Of a stretch of DNA of 64,000 nt, positions 34,478 through 42,179 are shown piece after piece (within the stretch, counting starts at the first letter, position 1; the number at the start of each line of letters is the position of its first letter). The stretch covers positions 69,566 to 133,565 of the forward strand of contig NVSG01000003.1 of the NCBI GenBank assembly GCA_002401155.1, read 5' to 3'. Origin of the DNA: Hyphomicrobiales bacterium (GTDB taxonomy: Bacteria; Pseudomonadota; Alphaproteobacteria; Rhizobiales; Rhizobiaceae). Below the pieces are notes generated by a model. It was not told the origin of the DNA. It saw only the letters and a program-made list of their open reading frames with translations, and searched no databases. The position numbers were made by a program, and so were the translations under genes.

Positions 34478-34693
34478 TTATCGGTTATCATCGCGCAATT
34501 GTCGTCGTTTCAGCATGATATCCTGAACCTTGCTGATGATCGTCAGAAACAAGACAATCAGGCCACCAAACATGATCAGTGCAGAATCCACTTTGGTTAC
34601 CGTTTCAATGAATGGCTCCCACCAATTCACCGAAAATGCAGCCGTTATAACAACGCCAACCGGAGCGTCTTTAGCGTCAATGATGTTGCTCAT
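34478..34693 (-). CDS. small membrane protein, holin-like candidate
   Basis: 71 residues from ATG 34693 (the frame opens 18 bases earlier). Two hydrophobic stretches, about residues 12-28 and 41-58, then a basic tail KRRQLRDDNR, as in small holins. It lies downstream of the spanins on the same strand, before the terminator. A second, better holin candidate is at 35524. Confidence 0.55.
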   Translation of the reverse strand: MSNIIDAKDAPVGVVITAAFSVNWWEPFIETVTKVDSALIMFGGLIVLFLTIISKVQDIMLKRRQLRDDNR

Positions 34694-34822
34694 CTTATGC
34701 GCACTGCCCATATTCTTAACCTATTGGGTTGATAGTCTGGTGTATTCATGTCGGCGAATCCGTTCGTCGGTGTGGTTAGGCTCAGGGTGTCGTTGGTATC
34801 TTCACCTTGGGCCGCAGTTTAA

Positions 34823-35128
34823 TTAGTTAGCGCTGTTCACGTTCTCAGCGCCTTGAATTTCATCACGCACATTTATCGCAGAAACCAGCGTCAAATGCTT
34901 AACCCGGCACGCACCCAAATTGTCCCTGTCGCGAGCCAACGCAATAATCAGCTCGCCATTGGTGATACGCTCTGGAATTGGTTGGGCAGCCGCACATGGC
35001 TGCTTTAGAACCGTCGAAATTGCGGCCAGCTCAGGCGCTTGTGAGCCGCTAACGTTCCTTGATGTTCCGCAAGATGGAAGGATAAGCAAGCATATCGTAA
35101 GGGCGGCATACCGGAGCGGTTGTTTCAT
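34823..35128 (-). CDS. Rz1-like outer-membrane spanin lipoprotein
   Basis: 101 residues from ATG 35128 with a lipoprotein signal: hydrophobic core and lipobox LPSC near residue 20. Its start lies inside the Rz-like gene in another frame and it runs on beyond it, as in overlapping Rz/Rz1 pairs. Together they would span the periplasm and fuse the membranes in the last step of lysis. It lacks an obvious proline-rich region. Confidence 0.7.
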   Translation of the reverse strand: MKQPLRYAALTICLLILPSCGTSRNVSGSQAPELAAISTVLKQPCAAAQPIPERITNGELIIALARDRDNLGACRVKHLTLVSAINVRDEIQGAENVNSAN

Positions 35129-35426
35129 GGGTTTCGCTTTCAATTTGTGCTGGAATCGTGCGCATGAGATCGACTAATGCTCTGTCACGGCCAAGCCTGA
35201 GTTTCGATTTCTCGCGTTCTGATTTGAGATACTTTTGCTCAATCGCCCGTCCTGCAATTTCTGCTTGGTGTTTTTTAGACGCCATGGCAGAGCGCAAATT
35301 ATAGATTTCGATTTCCCAGCTTGCACGCTCGGATGCTGAGCCGTTCGCCTCACCCTCGTGATAAGCCCACCCGACAGAAACGACGAACGCAACCGCCAAA
35401 GCTCCATAGATGTATTTTTTGAACAT
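35049..35426 (-). CDS. Rz-like inner-membrane spanin
   Basis: 125 residues from ATG 35426 (MFKKYIYGALAVAF). One N-terminal membrane helix (6-23) followed by a long charged helical region (ASWEIEIYNLRSAMASKKHQ to KSKLRLGRDRALVDL) is the i-spanin layout. Its first ATG shares a base with the stop of the 32-codon upstream frame (TGATG). It overlaps the Rz1-like gene by 80 bp. Confidence 0.7.
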   Translation of the reverse strand: MFKKYIYGALAVAFVVSVGWAYHEGEANGSASERASWEIEIYNLRSAMASKKHQAEIAGRAIEQKYLKSEREKSKLRLGRDRALVDLMRTIPAQIESETHETTAPVCRPYDMLAYPSILRNIKER

Positions 35427-35524
35427 CAAACCCAACTCCCGCTGCTAAGCAGGAGCGTGAGACTGGAAGCAATCAGCACCGCTTCACCTAGCGAACCGAT
35501 ATGGAATAAAAGGCTTTGAAGCAT
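35426..35524 (-). CDS. 32-residue hydrophobic peptide of the lysis cassette
   Basis: MLQSLLFHIGSLGEAVLIAS and a hydrophobic end (LTLLLSSGSWV). It starts within the stop of the holin-like gene (TAATG) and stops within the start of the Rz-like gene (TGATG), so it is doubly coupled. Could be an antiholin or only a coupling frame. Confidence 0.5.
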   Translation of the reverse strand: MLQSLLFHIGSLGEAVLIASSLTLLLSSGSWV

Positions 35525-35763
35525 TATTTCAGCACCTCATCGCCAATTGCCGACGTGGTGGCCTTGCGCAAATACAGATTGCAAAAGCCCGTGAACATAT
35601 TTAGCGCCATGCCAATTTTTGCCGCCAGTTCAGCCTCCAAACCAACGACATCGATGTAACCGAGTGCTATTGTCGCGAGTGGTGCGAGGGCTACAATGTT
35701 GGTGATGTTGAGCCACATCATGCGGCTGTGCCACCAGCGCTTGATCTTCATTCCATAATTCAT
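35524..35763 (-). CDS. putative holin
   Basis: 79 residues from ATG 35763 with GGAG 7 bases before it. Two hydrophobic helices (about 16-37 and 47-66) joined by a short acidic loop (DVVGLEAELAAK), with a basic N-terminus (KIKRWWHSR). It lies directly after the endolysin gene (10 bp), the usual place for a holin, although the order endolysin-then-holin is less common. Confidence 0.6.
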   Translation of the reverse strand: MNYGMKIKRWWHSRMMWLNITNIVALAPLATIALGYIDVVGLEAELAAKIGMALNMFTGFCNLYLRKATTSAIGDEVLK

Positions 35764-35773
35764 GTTGGAACTC

Positions 35774-36784
35774 CTAGAATAGTGTGGAAATAAGGTTTGT
35801 GAGCCAGTCCCAGAAATAGGCGGAGCCAGCGGCGATTAAGGCGATCAGGGCGGCTATCGGTCCAGCATTGCTCTTTTGCTTCTGTGGCGGCTGTTCTGGG
35901 TCCATGTCGGTTGGTTTGGGTGCGGGTTTGGGGGGTGTTTTCGGCAATCCAGCCTTAGCAAGCGCTGTTACTGTTGCGCTGTTCAATATACCGGTCTCAG
36001 CCAATCCGTGATCACGTTGAAACTCCTTGAGCATAAACGTCGTATGCGTGCCGGGAATTCCATCAACCGTGGTGTAGTATTCCGCCTTACAAAGCGCGTC
36101 CTGAAGCTCTCGAACATGATTTGATGTTTTAGGTTTGCGTGGTTTAACTTTCGATGGCTTTGCATCTTCGGCAAGAACGCGTTTGGCGATTACAAATGTC
36201 TCTTTCACGAGCTTCAACCCATGCGTTCCACCATTCCAAACCTTACGACCACCGGTAACATCGCCACGATCAGCGTACCGGTTCATGTCGCGCTTTTCCC
36301 AAAATACACAGATCGCTTTGGTGCCGATATCGGGATCGCGCATCATGTCAGGGTTTTTCGTTACCGGGATGCCTGTCGCGTCTTCAAATTCCTTGAAGTT
36401 GTCATATCCGGTCATTTGGCCAAGACCGGAGCCACGATGCAGCCAACCTGCATTTGGTTTGCCACGATTGCCCATTCGGTTGCCGTATACGAAATTGGCC
36501 AGCTTCTTCGGGTTTCTCGCGTATTGTCGCGCAACGGAAAGGCTTGGAAACCGCTTCGGCCAAACCTGCATTAACCGCTCTGCGCTGTATGAAAGAGCTT
36601 CCTCCAGTCGTGTAAAATTTGTGCTTTCTACACGACAATTGGCCAAGAACATCGACATTCGATCAACAGTCGTGATGCCATTGGCCTTTGCGTATTTATT
36701 GATTGCGGCGACAATCTTCGGCCTCAAAGATGAACGTGATCGCCCACCAATCTTATTCAGATCGGAAAGTGTAATATCTCGCAT
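35774..36784 (-). CDS. GH19-type endolysin with peptidoglycan-binding and membrane-anchor segments
   Basis: 336 residues from ATG 36784 (GGAG 6 bases upstream). Residues about 1-190 form the chitinase-19/lysozyme-like domain: FLANCRVESTNFTRLEEALSY with the catalytic Glu, YGNRMGN and RGSGLGQMTGYDNF. Then a PG_binding_1-like repeat (about 215-270, LQDALCKAEYYTTVDGIPG), a Pro/Lys-rich linker, and a C-terminal hydrophobic helix (ALIALIAAGSAYFWDWLTNLIS). The C-terminal helix is unusual and may hold the enzyme at the membrane. Confidence 0.88.
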   Translation of the reverse strand: MRDITLSDLNKIGGRSRSSLRPKIVAAINKYAKANGITTVDRMSMFLANCRVESTNFTRLEEALSYSAERLMQVWPKRFPSLSVARQYARNPKKLANFVYGNRMGNRGKPNAGWLHRGSGLGQMTGYDNFKEFEDATGIPVTKNPDMMRDPDIGTKAICVFWEKRDMNRYADRGDVTGGRKVWNGGTHGLKLVKETFVIAKRVLAEDAKPSKVKPRKPKTSNHVRELQDALCKAEYYTTVDGIPGTHTTFMLKEFQRDHGLAETGILNSATVTALAKAGLPKTPPKPAPKPTDMDPEQPPQKQKSNAGPIAALIALIAAGSAYFWDWLTNLISTLF

Positions 36785-36796
36785 TGCTTTCTCCAT

Positions 36797-36822
36797 AAAA
36801 AAAGCCCCGCAAATGCAGGGCT
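36797..36822 (-). terminator. intrinsic terminator upstream of the endolysin gene
   Basis: AGCCCTGC (36822-36815) pairs with GCGGGGCT (36810-36803), loop ATTT, then seven Ts. The T run leads straight into ATGGAG, so the endolysin ribosome site begins within two bases of the terminator. Confidence 0.85.
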
Positions 36823-36881
36823 GTGAATTCTTCAAATTGTTGGGCGATGAGATGAACGCCCTTAAGGCGCGAAATGTCAGT

Positions 36882-38354
36882 TTATTGAAATTGGTGAGTG
36901 GCGATCGATTTTCCGGACAAAACATAAACGGCACCGGCGTTAATGCCAGAAAATGGGTCATTATCTGCTGAAACTACGATATCATCATAGCCATCGCCGT
37001 TATAATCTGTGGCGTCCCAATGGTGAAACGGCGGCGCAAGTTGACTCATCATTGGCCCGGCTATCTTGATCACACGACTGTCCGCAATCGTTATGTCGAG
37101 TCCAGTCGTGATATCCGATCCTCGTAGGATGTACATCGCACCGGCTTCGTTCATATGGCGATGACCGGAGAATGACAGGTCAGGACGGCCGTCATTGTCG
37201 AGATCACCAGCGACCGGCGACAGTGTCGTGCCGATTCCGTCATAGTTCGAATAGAGCGCAGACCCTCTTACTTTGGCAATGGTCAAAGATGCAATCGAGG
37301 TGTTGCCCGATGCAGCAGCAAGCAACGCTCCTGAAATCAGGTTTACGTGGCTTGTCGTCGGCGAGGACGGGTTGCCTTGATCTGTCTGCGCAATCCAAAA
37401 ATCAGGATAACTGTCGCCATCGAAATCACCGGATGCACCGGGCATAGCCCAATTGCCAGTCAGTCCGGAAATGCAGGCGTCGGCTGAGATGGTCCCTGAT
37501 ACATACCGGTACATTTGCAGACCGCATGCGCGACGGACAACAATGCGGTCAATCGTTTGTGCCGGAGCGGTAGTTAGCGCGTGACCGGCATTGACTACAA
37601 CATCATCGATCTGAATAGGCGGGGCCATCTCCTGAAGACCGTATCCTGCAATGTATTTCGCGACCGACAACCTGCCATTCAGCAGGCGAGCGAGAAGCGT
37701 CCCCTCGTCTGTCTCGATGAAAACATATTCCGCAGCCTTGTGGCTGATCGTAACGTAGGTGGTAAATCCTGAAGCCGATAAATAGAGCAGACCGCCCATC
37801 GTGAAGTCTCCCTTGCCATCCCCGTCGATATCTTTCGAGTTCCATGACAGCGGTCCGTGATGACCTTTCCGATTGAAACCTTCATATCCGAATGCTGATA
37901 CATGCGAAGCCAATAGACCAAGCTCCGCGACGGTCTTCGGCGGCTGGCCGATTGCCCCATTGATGTCGGCAGGATCAATAATTCCATCCATGCCGGAGCC
38001 GTGAAAGCTGGCATTGCCACCCATATAGCTCATTCCGTAAAATGCCGGCTGACCTGTTGTTGGCTCAAGAGGCAGGAACCGAGCACCAAAGAACGTCCAA
38101 TCATTCCCGTATGCCCCGAGAGTTTCATCAAGTGGCGCGATTGTTGCAATGCGTACATCTTCAGTCTTGATGAAAGTACCAATATTCCCGGCGTAAATAT
38201 CATTGATACCGACCGTAACTTTACCATACTGAATATATCGCAACGTCGCTGCATAATGGCCGAAAAATGTTTGGTACCATGGCCCAGATGTCGCGCTGGC
38301 AATGCCAATTGCGGCAAGGAGAAAACAGAAAGTTGGAAGAAGAATACGTTTCAT
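36882..38354 (-). CDS. secreted FG-GAP/VCBS-repeat protein
   Basis: 490 residues with a signal peptide (1-20, cleavage near ASA). At least four calcium-binding repeats of the DxDxDG type (DIDGDGKGD, DFDGDSYPD, DLDNDGRPD, DYNGDGYDD) alternate with G-A-x-Y/V-x-L strands, as in an integrin-like beta-propeller. It lies between the tail fibre and endolysin genes but is exported, which is not expected of a virion part, so it may be prophage cargo acting at the lysogen surface. A terminator follows it. Confidence 0.8.
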   Translation of the reverse strand: MKRILLPTFCFLLAAIGIASATSGPWYQTFFGHYAATLRYIQYGKVTVGINDIYAGNIGTFIKTEDVRIATIAPLDETLGAYGNDWTFFGARFLPLEPTTGQPAFYGMSYMGGNASFHGSGMDGIIDPADINGAIGQPPKTVAELGLLASHVSAFGYEGFNRKGHHGPLSWNSKDIDGDGKGDFTMGGLLYLSASGFTTYVTISHKAAEYVFIETDEGTLLARLLNGRLSVAKYIAGYGLQEMAPPIQIDDVVVNAGHALTTAPAQTIDRIVVRRACGLQMYRYVSGTISADACISGLTGNWAMPGASGDFDGDSYPDFWIAQTDQGNPSSPTTSHVNLISGALLAAASGNTSIASLTIAKVRGSALYSNYDGIGTTLSPVAGDLDNDGRPDLSFSGHRHMNEAGAMYILRGSDITTGLDITIADSRVIKIAGPMMSQLAPPFHHWDATDYNGDGYDDIVVSADNDPFSGINAGAVYVLSGKSIATHQFQ

Positions 38355-38486
38355 TTGAGAACCTTTTGTTCAATCATCGGGAGCATGAATTAGTGGTAAC
38401 ATGGATTACTGATAGCCTGCAATCAGGGCTGATACTGCGAACGGAAACACATCTCCGTAGCTTTTGAAATACGTTTTTGTTATTCA

Positions 38487-40646
38487 TTAATATATCTCCG
38501 CGTCTGCCGTTAATTGAGCGTAGCAATGGAGGCCGGGTGAAGCTGCCGAGGCAAAAACACTAACGCCTGATTGGCCCGTTGAACCGAGATCAGGCGTTAC
38601 ATCCCCAGTCTGTACATAAACTTTATCAGGCGCTCCCGAAGAAACCGAGTACCATGTGACTGTTGGCCTAATTCTCAGGTGTTGACCGAATGTAATTGCC
38701 CATACCGCTTTCAAAGAGCTATTTGATTGAGTGTAAAATGACCCATCAAACCCCGTAGCGCCGGGAGCTACGTCGTAGTCGTAAGATTTCCAATAATATC
38801 TCTGGCAAAGAACCAACTCATGACCAAATAACCTAGCAGCGAATGGATCTGATGCGGTCCGATTACCTGAAACAAGGGATACGAGTGTTGCTGTGGATGG
38901 AACAATAACAGATACATTGCCAGCGATCACGGTTGCGACAATCGGGCTAATAGCTGTTGTGCCACCAAATGTCGCCGTACCACCCCCTGCCCATGTCAGC
39001 GTATATTCGCCAGCTGGCAGAGCCTCTACCACTTGTTCAAGGCCATCCGTATGACCCTTCCATCGATCATAACCGTAGACACCAACTGCCTGCGCCTTTG
39101 TCGCCGCGCCCCTTTGATTGACTGTAAAATCACCGTTAATCAGATAGCTTTCAGATGCCGGGGCAGTAACAGCCGTACCATCGGCACGTGAAACATACAC
39201 CCACCATTTGCCGACCGCATATTCCCAAATATGAACCATATCGCCAAAGCGCAGAGAAACAGTAGAGCCACCCTGAACGATGATACCATCGCCATCATGC
39301 ACGATATCGAGCGGGTCGATGACGTACAGATGAAACCAACAACCAACCGAGACTGTATTTATTGATTCGATATTCCCGCCACCTGTAAGTGCAAACGTAT
39401 TGCCATCAGCACCCAAGGTTTGAGCTGTCGCAGATACGAGCGGCGTACCGTTCGAAAACTGAATAGATTTAGAATTTGTGTCGAGCGGCGCACCAAGCTG
39501 GGGCGCAGGGTCGTTAGCAAGAGTAGTAGAAGACGGCGGGAATGTTGCTGGCTTATTTGCTACACCAGCCCACTCGACAGAATCTGCCACCCCAGCCGCC
39601 AGAACCTTGCCGCTAGCAGTCGGGTCATATTCAGACTGGAACATGTCGCCGGTACTGCTCGACAAACCCGGCTCACCACGAATATCAACAGCCTCGGCTG
39701 CTGTAGCAACAAAACCGGACGGACCGATGTACATGCCAACTTCAGGCTTCGAACCTTCACCGTCCGTCCAGTCAACAACCCTGACAACAAGGCGCAGGAC
39801 ATCGCTTTCAATTGCCAGAACGGTAGACCAACCAACATACCCCCTGTCGCCCTGCGGTATAGTGATATCAAGAATTGCATCGGTGGATGTACCAACATTA
39901 GTAATGATGACATTACTTCCGGCTGCGCCAGTTGAAACAACACCAATCGCTATTTCACCCGTATTACCCTTATCGCCCTTGCCCCAAGGAATACCTGTAG
40001 ACCAATCACCAGAAGACGCAGACAACTTGAAATATAAAAGCGATGTATCATACGCCAGAAACGAGAATTGTGTCGGTTCATCGTCGTAGTTTGATTGCTC
40101 AACCGCCAAACCTGTTTTGCTAGGCTCTGCCGGTGGCCCAAGCGGCCCCTGCTCGCCCGGATTACCCTGAGGGCCACGCCAAGCAAATGGCCCCGCCCAA
40201 TCACCAGAAGTCGCGCTGGCTTTGATATAACCAAACATGTCGCCTGAGGCGTCATCTGTAACAACATACAAGAACCCAGACTCTTCGCCATCATGAGCCG
40301 CACGCGAGGCCAAAGTTCCCTCATCACCGGGGACCAAAAACAACCCAGCCTCAATCTTGCGAATAATTTCTTCAAGCCGGGTTTCGTTACCGACAATCTC
40401 GACAGCACCACCATCGCGGGTAATCATATATTCCTGACCAGCGCCAGTTTCCCCCGGCCACGCCTGAATTAACGTGAAATGGGTATCATCAGCCACCACA
40501 TCGATGGTGCCGACCAAACCGCCGCTGTTGAACACGTCACCACGCTTAACGCCAGAAACATTGATCGCCGTATTTAGGCCAACAACATCTTTCGAGCCAT
40601 TGGCAAGCGCAACCGACCCGGCTGTTATCACATTGAATTTAGGCAT
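38487..40646 (-). CDS. phage tail fibre protein with collagen-like segments
   Basis: 719 residues from ATG 40646 (AAGGAG 11 bases upstream). Residues about 90-150 contain SGDMFGYIKASATSGDWAG-type strands that recur later (LLYFKLSASSGDWSTG), then collagen-like triplets (GPQGNPGEQGPLGPP, GDKGNTGE). The C-terminal part is beta-rich and should bind the host receptor. Last structural gene of the tail module; it starts 17 bases after the stop of the preceding tail protein gene. Confidence 0.85.
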   Translation of the reverse strand: MPKFNVITAGSVALANGSKDVVGLNTAINVSGVKRGDVFNSGGLVGTIDVVADDTHFTLIQAWPGETGAGQEYMITRDGGAVEIVGNETRLEEIIRKIEAGLFLVPGDEGTLASRAAHDGEESGFLYVVTDDASGDMFGYIKASATSGDWAGPFAWRGPQGNPGEQGPLGPPAEPSKTGLAVEQSNYDDEPTQFSFLAYDTSLLYFKLSASSGDWSTGIPWGKGDKGNTGEIAIGVVSTGAAGSNVIITNVGTSTDAILDITIPQGDRGYVGWSTVLAIESDVLRLVVRVVDWTDGEGSKPEVGMYIGPSGFVATAAEAVDIRGEPGLSSSTGDMFQSEYDPTASGKVLAAGVADSVEWAGVANKPATFPPSSTTLANDPAPQLGAPLDTNSKSIQFSNGTPLVSATAQTLGADGNTFALTGGGNIESINTVSVGCWFHLYVIDPLDIVHDGDGIIVQGGSTVSLRFGDMVHIWEYAVGKWWVYVSRADGTAVTAPASESYLINGDFTVNQRGAATKAQAVGVYGYDRWKGHTDGLEQVVEALPAGEYTLTWAGGGTATFGGTTAISPIVATVIAGNVSVIVPSTATLVSLVSGNRTASDPFAARLFGHELVLCQRYYWKSYDYDVAPGATGFDGSFYTQSNSSLKAVWAITFGQHLRIRPTVTWYSVSSGAPDKVYVQTGDVTPDLGSTGQSGVSVFASAASPGLHCYAQLTADAEIY

Positions 40647-40663
40647 GTAGAACCATGCTCCTT

Positions 40664-42178
40664 TTAACTGCTTTGAACATCGGGGATGGCGAAAATGTAG
40701 TATCGGAAGTATTTTGCAACTGTCGTGTATGGCTTTGGCGATGCTATCAGATAAGGATTGGTGGCAAACGATTGGAACGAAACAGTTGTATTCGTGATCG
40801 TTGCTGAATTCGATATGCAATCCACCTGATTGTATCGATTGGTTATATATCGCGGCCCAAGGAAGGTATCGAAGCCGTTCCTTAAAAAACAATAACTATA
40901 CCAAACAAAAGGGATATACCCCTGATTCGGAAAAGTCACAGTGCCTGATGAGCCGTATAGAGTACCCTGTTTTATGATTGCTAAATATGAAGATCGGCTA
41001 TCTGCACCAATAAGCCCGTTACCCTGAACAATACTGATGTATTTTTCACCATCTTGAATGCCCTCTCGAATTGCAGGACCACCCAGCGGGTCGCTCTGCA
41101 CTTGAGACGTTACCAAAAACACAACGTCATATGAAAACGGTGCCAGATTTTGAATTGTCAAAACCCCGTTTGCTATTCTCCATCGGATTTCAAGCTGCGT
41201 CCCAGATGCCGTTGATCCAACCCAAATAGAGGGTAATCTCCTAGCTTGCCCATGGATGTTCCACTGCATTAGCACAACAGAATTCCCGGGCACCCATGAT
41301 CTCAAAGGTATGTTGACTGTCTGACCAATCGACAATGACAATCTGCGTGCCATGTAGACCGGCATTCTAGCTGTGCTACCACCAATAATTAACTGATCAT
41401 CGGATGCCGTTCGCGTATCAAATCCTTTGCGAGCCACTTTGATTGAAGAATTATCAATTGATATTACACGTTGGCCAGTTTCAGGAGACCCTTCTGCAAA
41501 CTGGATGGGTGAATCGGAAGCAGGCAACGGTGTTATAATAAATTTAACGTTGAAACCATTTAAGCCAGCCAATAACGAAGGTCTGACAACCCACCCTGAT
41601 GATGGACCAGTTGGGTATCCGCCATATCCTGATGGGTTTTCAATACGGCGCGTCATTTCTAAATAAGCAACACTACCCCATTCATTGCCGCCACCATTTG
41701 TATAATTTACACTTCTCCAAAAATTAGGATAATTCCAACCACCGGAACCCTGTAGATAATAATCAGCAATTGTTGGATAATCATACGCTGCTTTTCCATT
41801 GGGTGCGACACCCTGATCAAATACATATCCGCTAACATGAACTCTATAGCGCGACATCCCGTATAAAATTGCTGTAGAATTTAAAGATGTGGTATTCCAC
41901 CCTGAACTTACAAATGGACCTAGCGGACCAATTGGGATTCCATTCGAGCTTAATGCCACCCCAACACTTGCACCACTTATAGTTTGATAATTAGCAGTGT
42001 TTTGACCAGAACTGTAAAGAGCTGTTCTTGTTTCATCAAAATACCCAACTTGCGCATATCGACTATTGAACCGGAAATTTGAATAATTTTCATCAGGCTC
42101 TGTTCGAGGGTCGAACTCATCGCTTGTGATTTTTATGAAAGGTCCATTATCATCATGACCAATTGCCATTTTAGCCAT
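40664..42178 (-). CDS. phage tail-associated protein
   Basis: 504 residues from ATG 42178, which follows the stop of the upstream gene by one base (TAACATG). Gly/Ser/Tyr-rich beta-strand content (SGWNTTSLN, GGWNYPNFWRSVNYTNGGG), no transmembrane or enzyme motif. By position between the tail-tip and fibre genes it is probably a distal tail or fibre component. Not recognised by sequence. Confidence 0.7.
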   Translation of the reverse strand: MAKMAIGHDDNGPFIKITSDEFDPRTEPDENYSNFRFNSRYAQVGYFDETRTALYSSGQNTANYQTISGASVGVALSSNGIPIGPLGPFVSSGWNTTSLNSTAILYGMSRYRVHVSGYVFDQGVAPNGKAAYDYPTIADYYLQGSGGWNYPNFWRSVNYTNGGGNEWGSVAYLEMTRRIENPSGYGGYPTGPSSGWVVRPSLLAGLNGFNVKFIITPLPASDSPIQFAEGSPETGQRVISIDNSSIKVARKGFDTRTASDDQLIIGGSTARMPVYMARRLSLSIGQTVNIPLRSWVPGNSVVLMQWNIHGQARRLPSIWVGSTASGTQLEIRWRIANGVLTIQNLAPFSYDVVFLVTSQVQSDPLGGPAIREGIQDGEKYISIVQGNGLIGADSRSSYLAIIKQGTLYGSSGTVTFPNQGYIPFVWYSYCFLRNGFDTFLGPRYITNRYNQVDCISNSATITNTTVSFQSFATNPYLIASPKPYTTVAKYFRYYIFAIPDVQSS

Positions 42179-42179
42179 G

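Noticed and set aside
36135..36971. 278-residue plus-strand frame
   Set aside because: Antisense to the endolysin gene, composition typical of a shadow frame.
38487..40646. host collagen-like surface protein
   Set aside because: The G-x-y triplets are short and the gene sits in the tail module with fibre-like repeats, so it is a tail fibre.
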